This document shows, piece after piece, positions 37,310 through 48,185 of a DNA stretch of 64,000 bases. Where the stretch lies: contig NC_006049.2 in the NCBI RefSeq assembly GCF_000006445.2, positions 1,674,001 through 1,738,000 of the forward strand, written 5' to 3'. The notes beneath the pieces are model-generated. The model had not been told where the DNA came from. It saw only the letters and a program-made list of their open reading frames with translations, and searched no databases. The DNA is from Debaryomyces hansenii CBS767 (Eukaryota; Ascomycota; Pichiomycetes; Serinales; Debaryomycetaceae). The number at the start of each line of letters is the position of its first letter. Position 1 is the stretch's first letter. The position numbers were made by a program, and so were the translations under genes.

Positions 37310-39718
37310 CTATAAAATACGAAAAACCAAATCATTAATTTCATTATTGGATAAATGCTTCAATCCTCCATCGAATTTTGACCTTAATTCTGGTATTTTA
37401 TCATAATGGTTTTTGAATAATTTCGCAGTTTGTGTATCAATCTCTAGCAAAAACTCAATGGACTCGTTCACTTTTAGGTACTCCTTATTATTAATATTTG
37501 AATAGTCATTTAATGACAGCGACAAAAGTAAGGAACGCTTTAATTGGCTTATTATAAACTCAAAATCGACCTTAAATTGCCTAACACCGGTAGCACTGAA
37601 TTGGTTATTTGTAATAATGAATTCACGTAGAACCACAGATAATAAAGTGACTATCTTATTAGTGATCAAATAGTAATCCAAATCCGATAAGCATTTTTCA
37701 AGGTAGCTCATATATATCGGAAGGTTATTAACAAGCAATGAAAGATCAGAAGAGGCTTCGAGATTGTTATTGGTGCCAATATCCCATTGACTTGAATTAA
37801 CGTAGTTCTTTAATGAAGCCTTGATTTCCTTTCTGAAAAACTGTTCATAATTACTCAAAATCTTTGATAGTAATGACAGGAAATCGCTTATGGAATTATC
37901 AAATATTGTCAGGCCAAAGGAATGTGTCTTATTACTGATCGACTTATATGAATTCCAAAGCTGAATGAAGACAAGTTCCTCACTCCATTGTTCCAAATTA
38001 TTATTTACAAACTTCGTCAGGCAATATAATTCAGTTAAAATTTCTAATCCTTTCAAACCATTCTTCGTATTGTTAGAGTCTGTATTTGTGCTGCTATCAT
38101 TTCCTAATCCACCTGGGATGAAGTTTAATACTAGCTTCAGATTAAATGAATCACCGAAGTTGCGCAATAGTTGCTTCAACTTGTCATAGTATAATTCAAT
38201 TAGCTTTAGTTGAATATTTGAGACGTATTTCAATTGATACTTGACAATATTTAAAGTCTTGTGATGACTCGTTAAATTGTTAAAAAGCTTTGTTAAATTA
38301 TAAGCGGAATACGTTGGCTTGAGAAGTCTTTCGTGAAATGTCTTAGGTTCTTGCGAGGCTTGATAATCAAAATCTATCTTGAATGCTTTCTCTGAATGAA
38401 TGATTTCAGTATTGAATCTCTCCGTGGCTAACTCGAATTCAAAGTTCAACCAATTCACAGCAGCTAAATTTTCATTATCCCCATGCAACAATATGTCACC
38501 AGTTAAACCCATCCATTTCTTCGAGGGTAAAATGGCAATATCTTTTACGTATGGGTTGAATTTGTAGACATTCCTAAGTCTCTGGTCGAAGGATGATAAT
38601 TCAAAAATTAAATGTGATAAGATTCTACCACTTTTTTCTCTGTTTTCTTGTCCCTCCTGTGACTTTGCAATATTTTCATTAATCGATTCAATCATTTTAA
38701 ACATCTTTTCTCTCACTGGATTCAATAGAGTATTGATAATTTCATAGTCAATAATTCCAGAAAATGGTTTGATAGTGTCCCCTATAACCAATTTTAAGTA
38801 CAGTAAGTTTTCTGAAAGAAAGTTTTCAATGAAATTAAGAGCCCACTCAGGTTTAGAGAGCTTGTTTGTTTCTTTATTAGCTGTGTTGAAATGGTAATTG
38901 AAACGCACCACGATTGGTTCTAAAAGCACATCTGTAGCCCACCATGTATCAGGATATTCAGGTGTACTATTAATTGATTGTAGTTCAAATAATTTGGACA
39001 TATATGTATGTATTGATGCCATTTTTGCTTGTGGTATTGAACGTTTCTCAAACTTGGGAGCTAACCATTTAATTTCTTCAAGGACGTTTCTAAACTCGTC
39101 CTCAAGCTTCTTTTTAAACGTTGCAATCTTGTCACCTAATGCATCAGATAATTGTTTGATCACCTTGATACTAACAGGTATAATTTCATGTCCAATCGCA
39201 AGCTTTTGGAGCCTATCTTTAGTCTGCGATACTCTAGTTATGTCTTCTATCGCTAAACTTTCAATTTCGGCCTCTAAATCTCTAGCATTTTGTAAAAAGG
39301 CCATCCCAAGTTTCAATTTCTGCTTCCTCTTGTATAACAGACTGACATTATCCAATACTGCTAGGTTTCCATAATCCTCTATTAATGTACCGACTTGTGC
39401 CAATGCTTCGTCATCTGGCTTAGTTAACAACAAATTCAATTCTCCTAACACCTCCTCTACTCTCCTGTTCTTCTTCTCTTCATATTGTGTGGACACATTC
39501 GAGCTAGATCTTGAATCGTTTGATACTTTGGCTTTTACAGCCTCGTCAATCTTTAATTTATAAGCTTCAAGTTCACTAATCCTATCATCAATACTGTCCA
39601 AATCCCTAATGGAAGTAAAATTAGCGTTCATATACTCCATATTGCCCGTCTTGCCCAATAGTCGCCGCTTAATGGGTATAGATACTGACAGCTTCAGGCA
39701 CATTTGGTAAAAATACAT
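37310..39718 (-). CDS. TIP20: Dsl1 tethering complex subunit Tip20
   Basis: Tip20 (RINT1/TIP20 family) joins Dsl1 and Sec39 to tether COPI vesicles returning from Golgi to ER. The protein is all-helical. It has an N-terminal coiled coil (IRDLDSIDDRISELEAYKLKIDEAVKAK), the family region near PEYPDTWWATDVLLEPIVVRFNYHF and PEWALNFIENFL, and a long C-terminal helical rod. S. cerevisiae Tip20 is 701 aa and starts almost at the coiled coil. ATG 39718 gives 802 aa; ATG 39640 (MEYMNANF) or 39631 would remove an unlikely basic 26-29-residue leader, and I think one of them is the true start. Divergent from CCT3. Confidence 0.85.
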   Translation of the reverse strand: MYFYQMCLKLSVSIPIKRRLLGKTGNMEYMNANFTSIRDLDSIDDRISELEAYKLKIDEAVKAKVSNDSRSSSNVSTQYEEKKNRRVEEVLGELNLLLTKPDDEALAQVGTLIEDYGNLAVLDNVSLLYKRKQKLKLGMAFLQNARDLEAEIESLAIEDITRVSQTKDRLQKLAIGHEIIPVSIKVIKQLSDALGDKIATFKKKLEDEFRNVLEEIKWLAPKFEKRSIPQAKMASIHTYMSKLFELQSINSTPEYPDTWWATDVLLEPIVVRFNYHFNTANKETNKLSKPEWALNFIENFLSENLLYLKLVIGDTIKPFSGIIDYEIINTLLNPVREKMFKMIESINENIAKSQEGQENREKSGRILSHLIFELSSFDQRLRNVYKFNPYVKDIAILPSKKWMGLTGDILLHGDNENLAAVNWLNFEFELATERFNTEIIHSEKAFKIDFDYQASQEPKTFHERLLKPTYSAYNLTKLFNNLTSHHKTLNIVKYQLKYVSNIQLKLIELYYDKLKQLLRNFGDSFNLKLVLNFIPGGLGNDSSTNTDSNNTKNGLKGLEILTELYCLTKFVNNNLEQWSEELVFIQLWNSYKSISNKTHSFGLTIFDNSISDFLSLLSKILSNYEQFFRKEIKASLKNYVNSSQWDIGTNNNLEASSDLSLLVNNLPIYMSYLEKCLSDLDYYLITNKIVTLLSVVLREFIITNNQFSATGVRQFKVDFEFIISQLKRSLLLSLSLNDYSNINNKEYLKVNESIEFLLEIDTQTAKLFKNHYDKIPELRSKFDGGLKHLSNNEINDLVFRIL

Positions 39719-40072
39719 TATATTTACATGTTACGTGCAAAACTTTACATGTTAGGTATTATATTCGATATTTCTAGCTATAATATGGTGAAACTACTCC
39801 CAAATCTTTACCATCAAAACCAGATGTCACTAACAAAACATATTACACCATCGATATCTCAATTGCTTACCACAATTTTGATAAAACGTTGTTTTAATGC
39901 TTTATAGTAGTAAATTCAATGTGATTATATAATCTACTACAAATCGCGAGTAAAAAAATTAACGGCGACGGTACTTTTCAAATCAATCAATAGTTAACAA
40001 AGTATTCTTCATTAATTGACAGCATTAGCAGTGAATCAAGAGAATAGGACAGCATAATACGAGTAATCAAAG
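39719..40072. other. Divergent promoter region TIP20 / CCT3
   Basis: 354 bases, AT-rich, between two divergently transcribed genes. The open frame across it has no ATG start of its own and no protein features. I see no clear TATA or known binding site. Confidence 0.4.
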
Positions 40073-41656
40073 ATGCAGGCCCCTGTTGTATATATGAATG
40101 CGTCTACAAAGAGAGAAACTGGACGTCAAGCACAGATTTCTAATATTACCGCCGCCAAAGCTGTTGCTGATATTATTAGGACATGCTTAGGACCAAAAGC
40201 AATGTTGAAAATGTTATTAGATCCTATGGGAGGTATAGTCTTAACCAACGATGGACATGCTATTTTAAGAGAAATTGATGTATCACATCCAGCCGCAAAG
40301 TCTATGATTGAATTGAGTAGAACACAAGATGAGGAAGTGGGAGATGGTACTACCACTGTTATTATTTTAGCGGGAGAAATCTTAGCACAAACTTTCCCAT
40401 ATATCGAGAAGAACATACATCCAGTGATTATTATCCAGGCGTTGAAACAGGCGTTGAGCGATGCGTTAGAAATCATTCACAGCGTGTCAGTTCCGGTTGA
40501 CATCGAAAACGATGAGGCAATGATTAAGTTGATCAGAGCATCGATCGGTACCAAATACGTCAACCAATGGTCACAGAAGATGTGTGAATTATCTTTGAAG
40601 GCAGTGAAAACCGTGCGTGTTCAAAAAGGCGACTACAAGGAAATTGATACCAAGAGATACGCCAGAATTGAAAAGTTACCAGGTGGAGAAGTCACCGATA
40701 GTGAAGTGTTAGATGGTATTTTATTAAATAAAGACGTCACTCACCCAAAGATGAAGAGACGTATCGAAAACCCAAGAATCATATTGTTGGATTGTCCATT
40801 GGAATATAAAAAGGGTGAATCACAAACTAATATTGAAATTACAAAGGAAGAAGATTGGAACAGAATTTTGCAGATCGAAGAAGAACAAGTGAAGCTCATT
40901 TGTGATCAGTTATTGCAGTTCAAGCCAGATTTGGTGTTGACTGAAAAGGGTGTAAGTGATTTGGCCCAACACTATTTATTAAAGGGTGGTGTTACTGCAT
41001 TAAGAAGAGTCAAGAAATCTGATAATAATAGAATTGCCCGTGCCTGTGGTGCTACCATTGTTAATAGAATCGAAGACTTGAAGGAAACTGACGTTGGTAC
41101 CAGATGTGGTTTATTCAATGTCGAATTAATCGGTGATGAATACTTCACATACTTGGTCAAATGTAAGGACCCTCAAGCCTGTACCATCTTATTGAGGGGT
41201 CCATCGAAGGATATTTTGAACGAAATCGAAAGAAACTTGCACGATGCCATGGCCGTTGCCAAAAATGTGATGTTCGAGCCTTCGTTGTCTCCAGGTGGTG
41301 GTGCGACAGAAATGGCTGTCAGTGTTAAATTGTCCGAGAAAGCAAAAACTATTGAAGGTGTTGCTCAATGGCCATACCAGGCTGTTGCCGACGCTTTCGA
41401 GGTTATTCCAAGAACTTTGATCCAAAACTGTGGTGCCAACCCTATCAGAATCTTATCACAATTAAGAGCTAAGCACGCTAAAGGTGAACACTCCTTCGGT
41501 ATTGATGGTGATTTAGGTAAGGTTGTTGATATGAACGAGTACGGTATCTGGGAACCTGAGGTTATCAAACAACAATCTATCAAAACCGGTATTGAAAGTG
41601 CGTGTTTATTATTGAGGGTTGATGATATCGTTAGTGGTGTTCGTCAACAACAATAG
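40073..41656 (+). CDS. CCT3: Chaperonin TRiC/CCT subunit gamma
   Basis: One of eight subunits of the cytosolic chaperonin that folds actin and tubulin. The 527 residues show all group II chaperonin signatures: GPKAMLKMLLDPMGG, TNDGHAILREI, the ATP-site DEEVGDGTTTV, and the C-terminal SPGGGATEM. The gamma identity rests on the opening PVVYMNASTKRETGRQAQ, the DCPLEYKKGESQTN loop, and the ALRRVKKSDNNRIARACGA apical segment. Codon bias is strong, with no in-frame CTG that I noticed. ATG 40073 is clear. Confidence 0.95.
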   Translation: MQAPVVYMNASTKRETGRQAQISNITAAKAVADIIRTCLGPKAMLKMLLDPMGGIVLTNDGHAILREIDVSHPAAKSMIELSRTQDEEVGDGTTTVIILAGEILAQTFPYIEKNIHPVIIIQALKQALSDALEIIHSVSVPVDIENDEAMIKLIRASIGTKYVNQWSQKMCELSLKAVKTVRVQKGDYKEIDTKRYARIEKLPGGEVTDSEVLDGILLNKDVTHPKMKRRIENPRIILLDCPLEYKKGESQTNIEITKEEDWNRILQIEEEQVKLICDQLLQFKPDLVLTEKGVSDLAQHYLLKGGVTALRRVKKSDNNRIARACGATIVNRIEDLKETDVGTRCGLFNVELIGDEYFTYLVKCKDPQACTILLRGPSKDILNEIERNLHDAMAVAKNVMFEPSLSPGGGATEMAVSVKLSEKAKTIEGVAQWPYQAVADAFEVIPRTLIQNCGANPIRILSQLRAKHAKGEHSFGIDGDLGKVVDMNEYGIWEPEVIKQQSIKTGIESACLLLRVDDIVSGVRQQQ

Positions 41657-42146
41657 AGATTTTACTAGACTATCTACATCGTTCTCTTCTAATATTATAT
41701 ACAATTATTGTAGTTATACCATATAGTCTATAATGCAACACTTTATATCCAAAATGAATCGAAGCGGTCACGTGATTTAGAATCCTTCTAGAAATTGTCA
41801 ATGTTTACACATTTCCTAATTCAGCTAGCATTATGATTCGAACGTCTGAGAGGTTTAGTTCGCTAGCAAATATAGAAATATTCATCTTTTAGTAAATCAT
41901 TACTAGCCGCATAAGTATAGAACTATAACACATTTTCAGAAGAGGCATTCTTCAGTAAAAAAAAAAGTGTTAGCTCTAAGGGAAAGTGGTTTAATTCTAT
42001 TTATCAGTTGCAGACATCACATCATTCACTCCCAACTTGAAGAAATACTATTGGTAGGACATAGTAACTGTAAAAGCAAATCACAACTTTCACAGTCTGC
42101 ATATCTTTAAGTTTCATCAAACATAAAATACCAATAATATCCGTTG
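41657..42146. other. Intergenic region CCT3 / CYK3
   Basis: 490 bases with no gene. It contains a GGTCACGTGA E-box (core 41769-41774) and an A10 tract near 41960. It is probably the long CYK3 promoter and leader. Confidence 0.45.
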
Positions 42147-43461
42147 ATGTCTATTCCACCCTTACCTTTCAAGGTTAAGACCAATATCTCTTGGGCAGGT
42201 GAAGAGGATGGAGACTTAGGTTTCATTGAAAATGAAATAGTCGAAGTGTACTCAGTCGTCGATGACAGTTGGTGGAATGGGAAATTGAGAAGAAACGGTG
42301 CAGAAGGTATATTTCCTAAAGCTTACGTGGAGATCATGGAGGAAAAAATGGGACATAATTCGTCCTCTACATCTCTTATTGATACGCCTACGAAACAACA
42401 TACTCCAATGAAGCAGAGAACCCCAGTTTATGATCATGAACACGATGCAAAGTATAGATCAAGCAAAAATAACACTCCTGTTAAGGCCAATTATTCTGCA
42501 AGGTATCTGCCAAACAGATCTCAGTGTGTTACAAAAGCAGACATGTCGTATGAATATGACGACGAAAATAACTATCGTTATAACAATAGCTACGATACGA
42601 TTGAGTTTGGGAATGGAACCCCAAAGAGTAGTAATCCTAGAAAAAGCAGATCGTCATCGAAATTGATGTCGTATACAAATCACCCAAAGAATAAACACAT
42701 GCATTTTAGTCACTCTCAAGAAGATTTAGCTTTGCAAAGAGAAAAAGAAATAGAAAAGTTCAAAATATTGCAAAAACAACAACATTATCATATAAAGAAA
42801 ATTCAGCAATTGGAACTGCAAGACAACTATAGGAACTCAATTTCAATTTCTCCAGAGGTTTATCACACATCACCAACATCAAAGCCTAGGGTGAAGCAAT
42901 ACAAACCCAGACCCCAATCGCAAGTTTTCCAAACTCCTGTTCCTGGCATTCCTAGTGGTAACTACTCTAGCCCGGCATTGCCAAATAAAGTAAGTCCGCA
43001 GCATGATATTATGTCTCCCAAAAATAGTAAGAATAATCTTCAATTATTCAATAATCATACAATTGAAAGCTTTTCGCCAGACGTTTCACCAAAGCCACAA
43101 AAATTTGTTCAAGATAAGTATGTTGATGATTACTATGAAACACCTCAAAAGGCACATGCTCCGGTTGAAGACAATTATGATGAAATCGCATATAAGAGAC
43201 AACAGTTGGAATTAGAATTACAACAAATAAAGGAGTTGGAAAAGTCCAAACAGCAGCAGAAGAAGAAAATTCCTTACTCGGGTATGAAATCTTCTCCTAA
43301 TCGCTCAAAAGCCATACAAGGAGACGGGCTTAATACCAATTCGATGGCTTCTAGCTATATTAGTGAAGATTTGTTATCTTCAAAGAAGAATTATCAATCT
43401 AAGGATGACTTAAGTAGAAAATTAACAAATTTTAATACTGATGAATGTTTGGTAGATGAAT

Positions 43462-43537
<76 letters not shown>

Positions 43538-45599
43538 AGAATACGGATCTCCACCGCCTCCGCCACCTCCCAAATATGTTAAAGCAAGAAAACCAGTTCA
43601 AGAATCTTACCATATTCCTCAACCGAATGGCGAGAAAGAGATGCAACAGACTAAACTGAGAGATAACTATGTCAGAAATGTTCCTTACGATGCAGATGAT
43701 TTTAAGTTTTCTGGAAACAGCCAAAACAGAATCCACTTAAACGACGATGATATGCTCAGATTATCGCAATTGCAGCATGAAGAGTTAAAAAACTCGACCA
43801 AATCTTTGCAAAGTGACGTATTGAACTTATCCGAATTAAGTGCTACCAGTGCTGGGTCTTTTATTAGACATAAGTACGATAAAGAATTGAGATATCAACA
43901 AGAATTGAAAATGAAGAATTTATCTCTCAATGAAAATGACGAAGAAAACAATGTCGAGCTTAATGGAGAATTGAAAGATATAAATAACAAACAACTAATG
44001 GACTCTATTTTTCAAGATAAGAAGTCAAGACATCCAAACATTTTCAAAAAATTCTTACAAAAACGAAAGGAAGACGAGACCATGAATCCTATCGAACAAA
44101 GGTTTCAAAATGAAGAATCTATTGATTGGGCAACTTTGAAAATGGATTTGAATAGAATGAATTCGTTAACTTCTCAGGATAAACAATCAAGAACCAGAAG
44201 AATCGTCAGAGAAGAAGGATCTTTAATAGTTAAGCCATTAGATTATATTTCTGAAATCAATACAAACGAAACAATCGGTGATCTTGAATCTCCATCCAGC
44301 TTTGACGTTTCTGATATTCCTTTTAAAAATATTGAATCTTTCATAGAAAAATATGAAATGTCAACCGATCTCAATGAATTAATATCTGACATTAGTGTTA
44401 AATTCAATTCATCGAAGCTCAATCAAGTTAGGTGCTTATTACTTCACTTATGCAAATATCATATTATTGAAGAGGCTGGTAAAATTCTGCAAATTAAACC
44501 CAAGTTAAACGAAATCTTGTACAAAGGTGAAGCTTCAATTTACCAATTAAACTACTTATTCAAAAAGCTTCTTGATGCTTTACGAATCCCATCTGAAATT
44601 GTGTTAGGTTTTTGGAAAAAGCCTAATGAATTTTATCATAATGAACAATACGTCGTTAATCATTGTTGGTTATCAATTTTGATTGATAATCAGTTTCATA
44701 TCATAGATATTTATTGTTTCCAAAATGGGTCTGTCTGTAATATTCGTGACCATGGAAATGGGTATAACGAGTATTACTTTATGACTGAACCATTAAATCT
44801 AGTATCGACTCACATACCTTCTATTATTGATTTGCAACATGTGGTTCCTCCGATTGACCAAAGTATTGCATTTTACTTGCCAAGGAATTATTCCGGTTTT
44901 TACAAGAATAGATTAAGTTATAGGAACTTTAATAATGCTTTGACAAGACTAAAGGACTTAGAATTCTTCGAGTTGGAGTTAGAAGTTCCATCTGATATTG
45001 AACTTTTTACCTTGGTTAAAACTGCAAAAGTTACAACCAACGAGTTAAGTTTATGCCAGATATTCTGGTCTAATACTAAGAGAATTGCTAAAATCAAGGC
45101 AATTCTTCCAGAAAAAGAATCAATCGGCGTGTTGCAAGTATTCGCTGGCACAAAAGGTTTACAAAAGCATTTTGATAATGTCCATGAATTGGCCATTGTT
45201 ATTCCATTATACCACACAGGCATTTATAAGTCATGTAAATTTGTGCCTAGATATCCTACTGTTCAAAGCCAGAATAACGATCTATATATTAAACAACCTC
45301 AAACCAGCAAAATTGTTGTTAAGAATGCCTATAATTTCGAAATCTGGCAATATCCATCAACAGGAATTAGTAGCCTTAGTGGCTTGGTAAACCAAGATTT
45401 TAAGATTGTAATTGAGTCTCCTTCTGGCAAATATTTTAAGCTAACCAAATCTGATCCTACCAAACCATTTGGAGCTTATGAAAGCAATTTCAAATGTCAA
45501 GAAGTTGGTCTATACAGAGGTCTAGTTATAGGTGATAGTGGGAACAGCTGGTATGTCTTTGCCCAGTGGGATTGTGTGATGGGCACTGTAACTAATTGA
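42147..45599 (+). CDS. CYK3: Cytokinesis protein Cyk3 (SH3 + transglutaminase-like)
   Basis: Cyk3 acts at the bud neck with Inn1 and Hof1 to promote primary-septum formation. The N-terminal SH3 domain (1-~62) shows ISWAGEEDGDLGFIENEIVEV, WWNGKL and GIFPKAYVE. A long disordered middle carries 24 consecutive Asp (residues 440-463) followed by a seven-Pro stretch. The C-terminal transglutaminase-like domain reads LYKGEASIYQLNYLFKKLL, VNHCWLSILIDNQFHIIDIYCF: His and Asp remain, but the nucleophile Cys is absent, as known for Cyk3 orthologues. 1150 aa versus 885 in S. cerevisiae, mostly from the linker. The upstream TTG codon is not used. Confidence 0.9.
43464..43535 (+). repeat. (GACGAT)12 microsatellite encoding poly-Asp in CYK3
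   Basis: Twelve perfect hexamer units encode 24 Asp inside the Cyk3 linker. Being a multiple of three, length changes keep the frame. The opposite strand and shifted frames also stay open, giving false reading frames of Met-Thr or Val-Ile repeats. Confidence 0.95.
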
Positions 45600-45801
45600 A
45601 TACCTAGCATTTATTATTATTCCACCTTAAATGTACTTCATTTATTCCGCTGGTTTTAAGGTGAACTTTGTTCATGTCATTGCTTGATTATTAATAATAT
45701 AACTTTTGCATATGTCAAGCACTTAAACCCCTTTTTATGTTCTTTTTTAGATTGATTTTTATACTTTTTATACATGTTTTTGCATTAATTGAATTTGATT
45801 G

Positions 45802-45817
45802 ATTATCACGTGATAAT
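45802..45817. promoter_or_regulatory. 16-bp palindrome ATTATCACGTGATAAT, KIN28 promoter
   Basis: A perfect 16-bp palindrome centred on CACGTG, 65-80 bases upstream of the KIN28 ATG at 45882. It is an extended Cbf1/Tye7-type E-box. The position relative to the ATG matches the one before MSS2. Function is inferred. Confidence 0.45.
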
Positions 45818-45881
45818 ATCAAAAATCTATATCAAGCACTTTTCACTTACAAGCCTTCTGATACTTTTAATCATAATCAGT

Positions 45882-46898
45882 ATGGCATCAAAAGCGGCAA
45901 CAACGGCTACGACTATTGTGTCGTCTCCGTCTATAGCGCCATTAAAATACTCGAAAGATCGTAAAGTTGGTGAAGGTACATATGCGGTTGTTTATTTAGG
46001 AAATCAAATATCAACTAAACGTAAGATCGCCATAAAAGAAATAAAGACAGGGCTTTTTAAGGATGGTCTTGATATGTCTGCTATTAGAGAAGTCAAGTAT
46101 TTACAAGAATTAAGACACCCTAATGTAATAGAGTTGGTAGATGTGTTTCTGACAACGAATAATCTCAACTTGGTATTAGAATTTTTGCCTTGTGATTTAG
46201 AAGTATTAATAAAGGATACCTCCATAGTATTCAAACCATCCGATATAAAGTCATGGTTATTAATGACCTTAAGAGGTATACATCATTGTCATAGGAACTT
46301 TATATTACATCGAGACTTGAAACCTAACAATTTATTACTAGCACCAGATGGAGAATTAAAGATAGCGGATTTTGGGTTGGCAAGATCGTTGGGGAATGCA
46401 GACGAATTATTAACTTCGAATGTTGTTACAAGATGGTATCGAGCACCAGAGTTATTATTTGGTGCCAGGCATTATACAGTTGCCGTTGATATTTGGTCGA
46501 TAGGAATAATATTTGCAGAACTAATGTTGCGTACACCATATTTACCAGGGAAAGACGATACGGATCAAATAGATGTAACTTTCAGGGCTTTGGGGACACC
46601 AACAGAACAGATATGGCCAAATGTTTCTAATTTACCATTATATAATGCTTTGCGAGTCTACCCACCCCCTTCAAGGCAAGAATTAAGAAATAGATTTAGT
46701 GCTGCTACAGAAAAAGCATTGGATTTGTTAATTCTTATGACGCAATTGGATCCGAACAGAAGATGTGACCTGACGCAAGCGTTGTTACACGAATATTTTC
46801 TTGAATTCCCAAGAGCTACGGAGCCTCTGCAATTACCCAAGAAAAGTAATGGTAAAGAAGAGGATTCTGAGCCTGAGAATAAAAAAAGGAAGTTGTAA
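45882..46898 (+). CDS. KIN28: TFIIH cyclin-dependent kinase Kin28 (CDK7)
   Basis: Kin28 with Ccl1 and Tfb3 phosphorylates Ser5 of the RNA polymerase II C-terminal domain at promoters. The 338 residues contain KVGEGTYAVVYLG, the CDK7 helix DGLDMSAIREVKYLQEL, LHRDLKPNNLLL, the DFG loop, and the activation segment TSNVVTRWYRAPELLFG with its target Thr. Sequence follows S. cerevisiae Kin28 closely through YPPPSRQELRNRF. The C-terminus adds a basic tail (PENKKRKL), a possible nuclear signal. The frame extends upstream via a TTG; ATG 45882 (MASKAATTATT) is correct. Confidence 0.93.
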   Translation: MASKAATTATTIVSSPSIAPLKYSKDRKVGEGTYAVVYLGNQISTKRKIAIKEIKTGLFKDGLDMSAIREVKYLQELRHPNVIELVDVFLTTNNLNLVLEFLPCDLEVLIKDTSIVFKPSDIKSWLLMTLRGIHHCHRNFILHRDLKPNNLLLAPDGELKIADFGLARSLGNADELLTSNVVTRWYRAPELLFGARHYTVAVDIWSIGIIFAELMLRTPYLPGKDDTDQIDVTFRALGTPTEQIWPNVSNLPLYNALRVYPPPSRQELRNRFSAATEKALDLLILMTQLDPNRRCDLTQALLHEYFLEFPRATEPLQLPKKSNGKEEDSEPENKKRKL

Positions 46899-46919
46899 TA
46901 TGTACATAATGTATCTATA

Positions 46920-48185
46920 TTATTTGTAATAAATATTTTTAACGTATTCAGCTATAGCCCAGGAAGATGTTAAACCGGGGCTTTCAATTCCCAATAAGTT
47001 GACGAATCCAGGGAAGTCTTTCTCTTCTCGTATAATAAAATCAGAGAATCTCTGTTTGTTCTCAGCTTGAGAAACAGTCTTCGGCCTAACACCAGTATAA
47101 GTTGGCTGTATATCGCCCATTTCAATACTAGGGAAATACGTCTTAATAGCCTTTACTGCTTCATCAATGTTTATAGAAGTTGCTGAATAGTCTATTTCAG
47201 AAGCACTCTTTATATCAAGCCATTCTAAATCAGGGCCAAATCTTAGCTGTCCACCTAAATCGAAAGTCAAATGGGTTCCCAAGGAAGAAGCATTCGGGTT
47301 GGGACATGGGTATATCAATTTTTCAGTAATTTTGCTTGTTTTTATTGGATTTATTGGTTGATAAGCATAGTATGTTCCTTTAGCAAAATAGCTGTTAAGG
47401 TGTCTATCTTCAGGTAACAAGAAATTTGAAACCTCTTGCGCATAAAGGCCGGCTGAGTTCACTAAGTTATCGGTGGTGACTTCAAACTCACTTCCAGAAT
47501 CCTTTTCTTTCAATGTGAGACAATAGTTTGGAATAGATCTGTTATATTCTATATCAACCAATTGTGTATTCAAACCAATGGTACCTTCGTTATTTTCAAA
47601 TTGAGTTTGGAAATACAACACCAAGTCATGAGCAGATATAATACCTGTTGTTGGTGATTCGAGGATTCCAGCACTGGCCTTTATTAATGGGAATCTCTTC
47701 TTCGCCTGTTCAGTTGATATAAATCCAGTCGGAACTTCAAGTTCTTTTGCATTTCGCTGCAACCTTTCTAGGTATTCGTTTTCTGTCTCATCTTGCGCCA
47801 CAACCCATTTTCCACACTTCGATAACGGAACTTGAATCGAATTGAATTTTCCTGTCTCATAAGCTTCGTATATCTTGTTTTTTCCTTTGATGCACAATTC
47901 GGCCTTCAAACTGTCCTTTGGGTAATAAAGCCCTGCATGGATAACTTCTGAGTTTCTTGACGTAGTCTCAGTCCCTAGACTTTCATGTTGCTCCACTAAA
48001 AGAACATTGTTGCCTTCGATTGCTTGCAATTCAGATCCCACAGCTGTTCCTACTACACCACCTCCAATAACAACATGAGAGAAATCAGATGAAATGATCC
48101 GACTACAATGAAATTCCTTAATTTGACTTCTACCAATTCTACTACCCACGCATTGAGCTATCTGTCTTGTACAATTTTTCAACAT
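46920..48185 (-). CDS. FAD-dependent L-2-hydroxyglutarate dehydrogenase
   Basis: Oxidises L-2-hydroxyglutarate to 2-oxoglutarate, a metabolite-repair reaction in mitochondria. The dinucleotide fold is HVVIGGGVVGTAVGSEL, and SRNSEVIHAGLYYPKDSLKAELC is the family signature. The C-terminal part reads YTGVRPK and NLLGIESPGLTSSWAIAEYV. The frame runs to an ATG at 48434 (504 aa), but the first 83 residues are Cys-rich and unlike the family. ATG 48185 begins an Arg-rich presequence-like segment (MLKNCTRQIAQCVGSRIGRS) just before the FAD motif, so I use it (421 aa). Tail-to-tail with KIN28, 21 bases apart. Confidence 0.85.
   Translation of the reverse strand: MLKNCTRQIAQCVGSRIGRSQIKEFHCSRIISSDFSHVVIGGGVVGTAVGSELQAIEGNNVLLVEQHESLGTETTSRNSEVIHAGLYYPKDSLKAELCIKGKNKIYEAYETGKFNSIQVPLSKCGKWVVAQDETENEYLERLQRNAKELEVPTGFISTEQAKKRFPLIKASAGILESPTTGIISAHDLVLYFQTQFENNEGTIGLNTQLVDIEYNRSIPNYCLTLKEKDSGSEFEVTTDNLVNSAGLYAQEVSNFLLPEDRHLNSYFAKGTYYAYQPINPIKTSKITEKLIYPCPNPNASSLGTHLTFDLGGQLRFGPDLEWLDIKSASEIDYSATSINIDEAVKAIKTYFPSIEMGDIQPTYTGVRPKTVSQAENKQRFSDFIIREEKDFPGFVNLLGIESPGLTSSWAIAEYVKNIYYK

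Noticed and set aside
38898..39374. 158-codon plus-strand frame opposite TIP20
   Set aside because: A shadow frame with Ser/Leu-rich composition over a well-supported coiled-coil gene.
43422..43736. Antisense and shifted open frames over the CYK3 Asp tract (Val-Ile and Met-Thr repeats)
   Set aside because: They are shadows of the (GACGAT)12 repeat, which lacks stops in several frames; CYK3 is the real frame.
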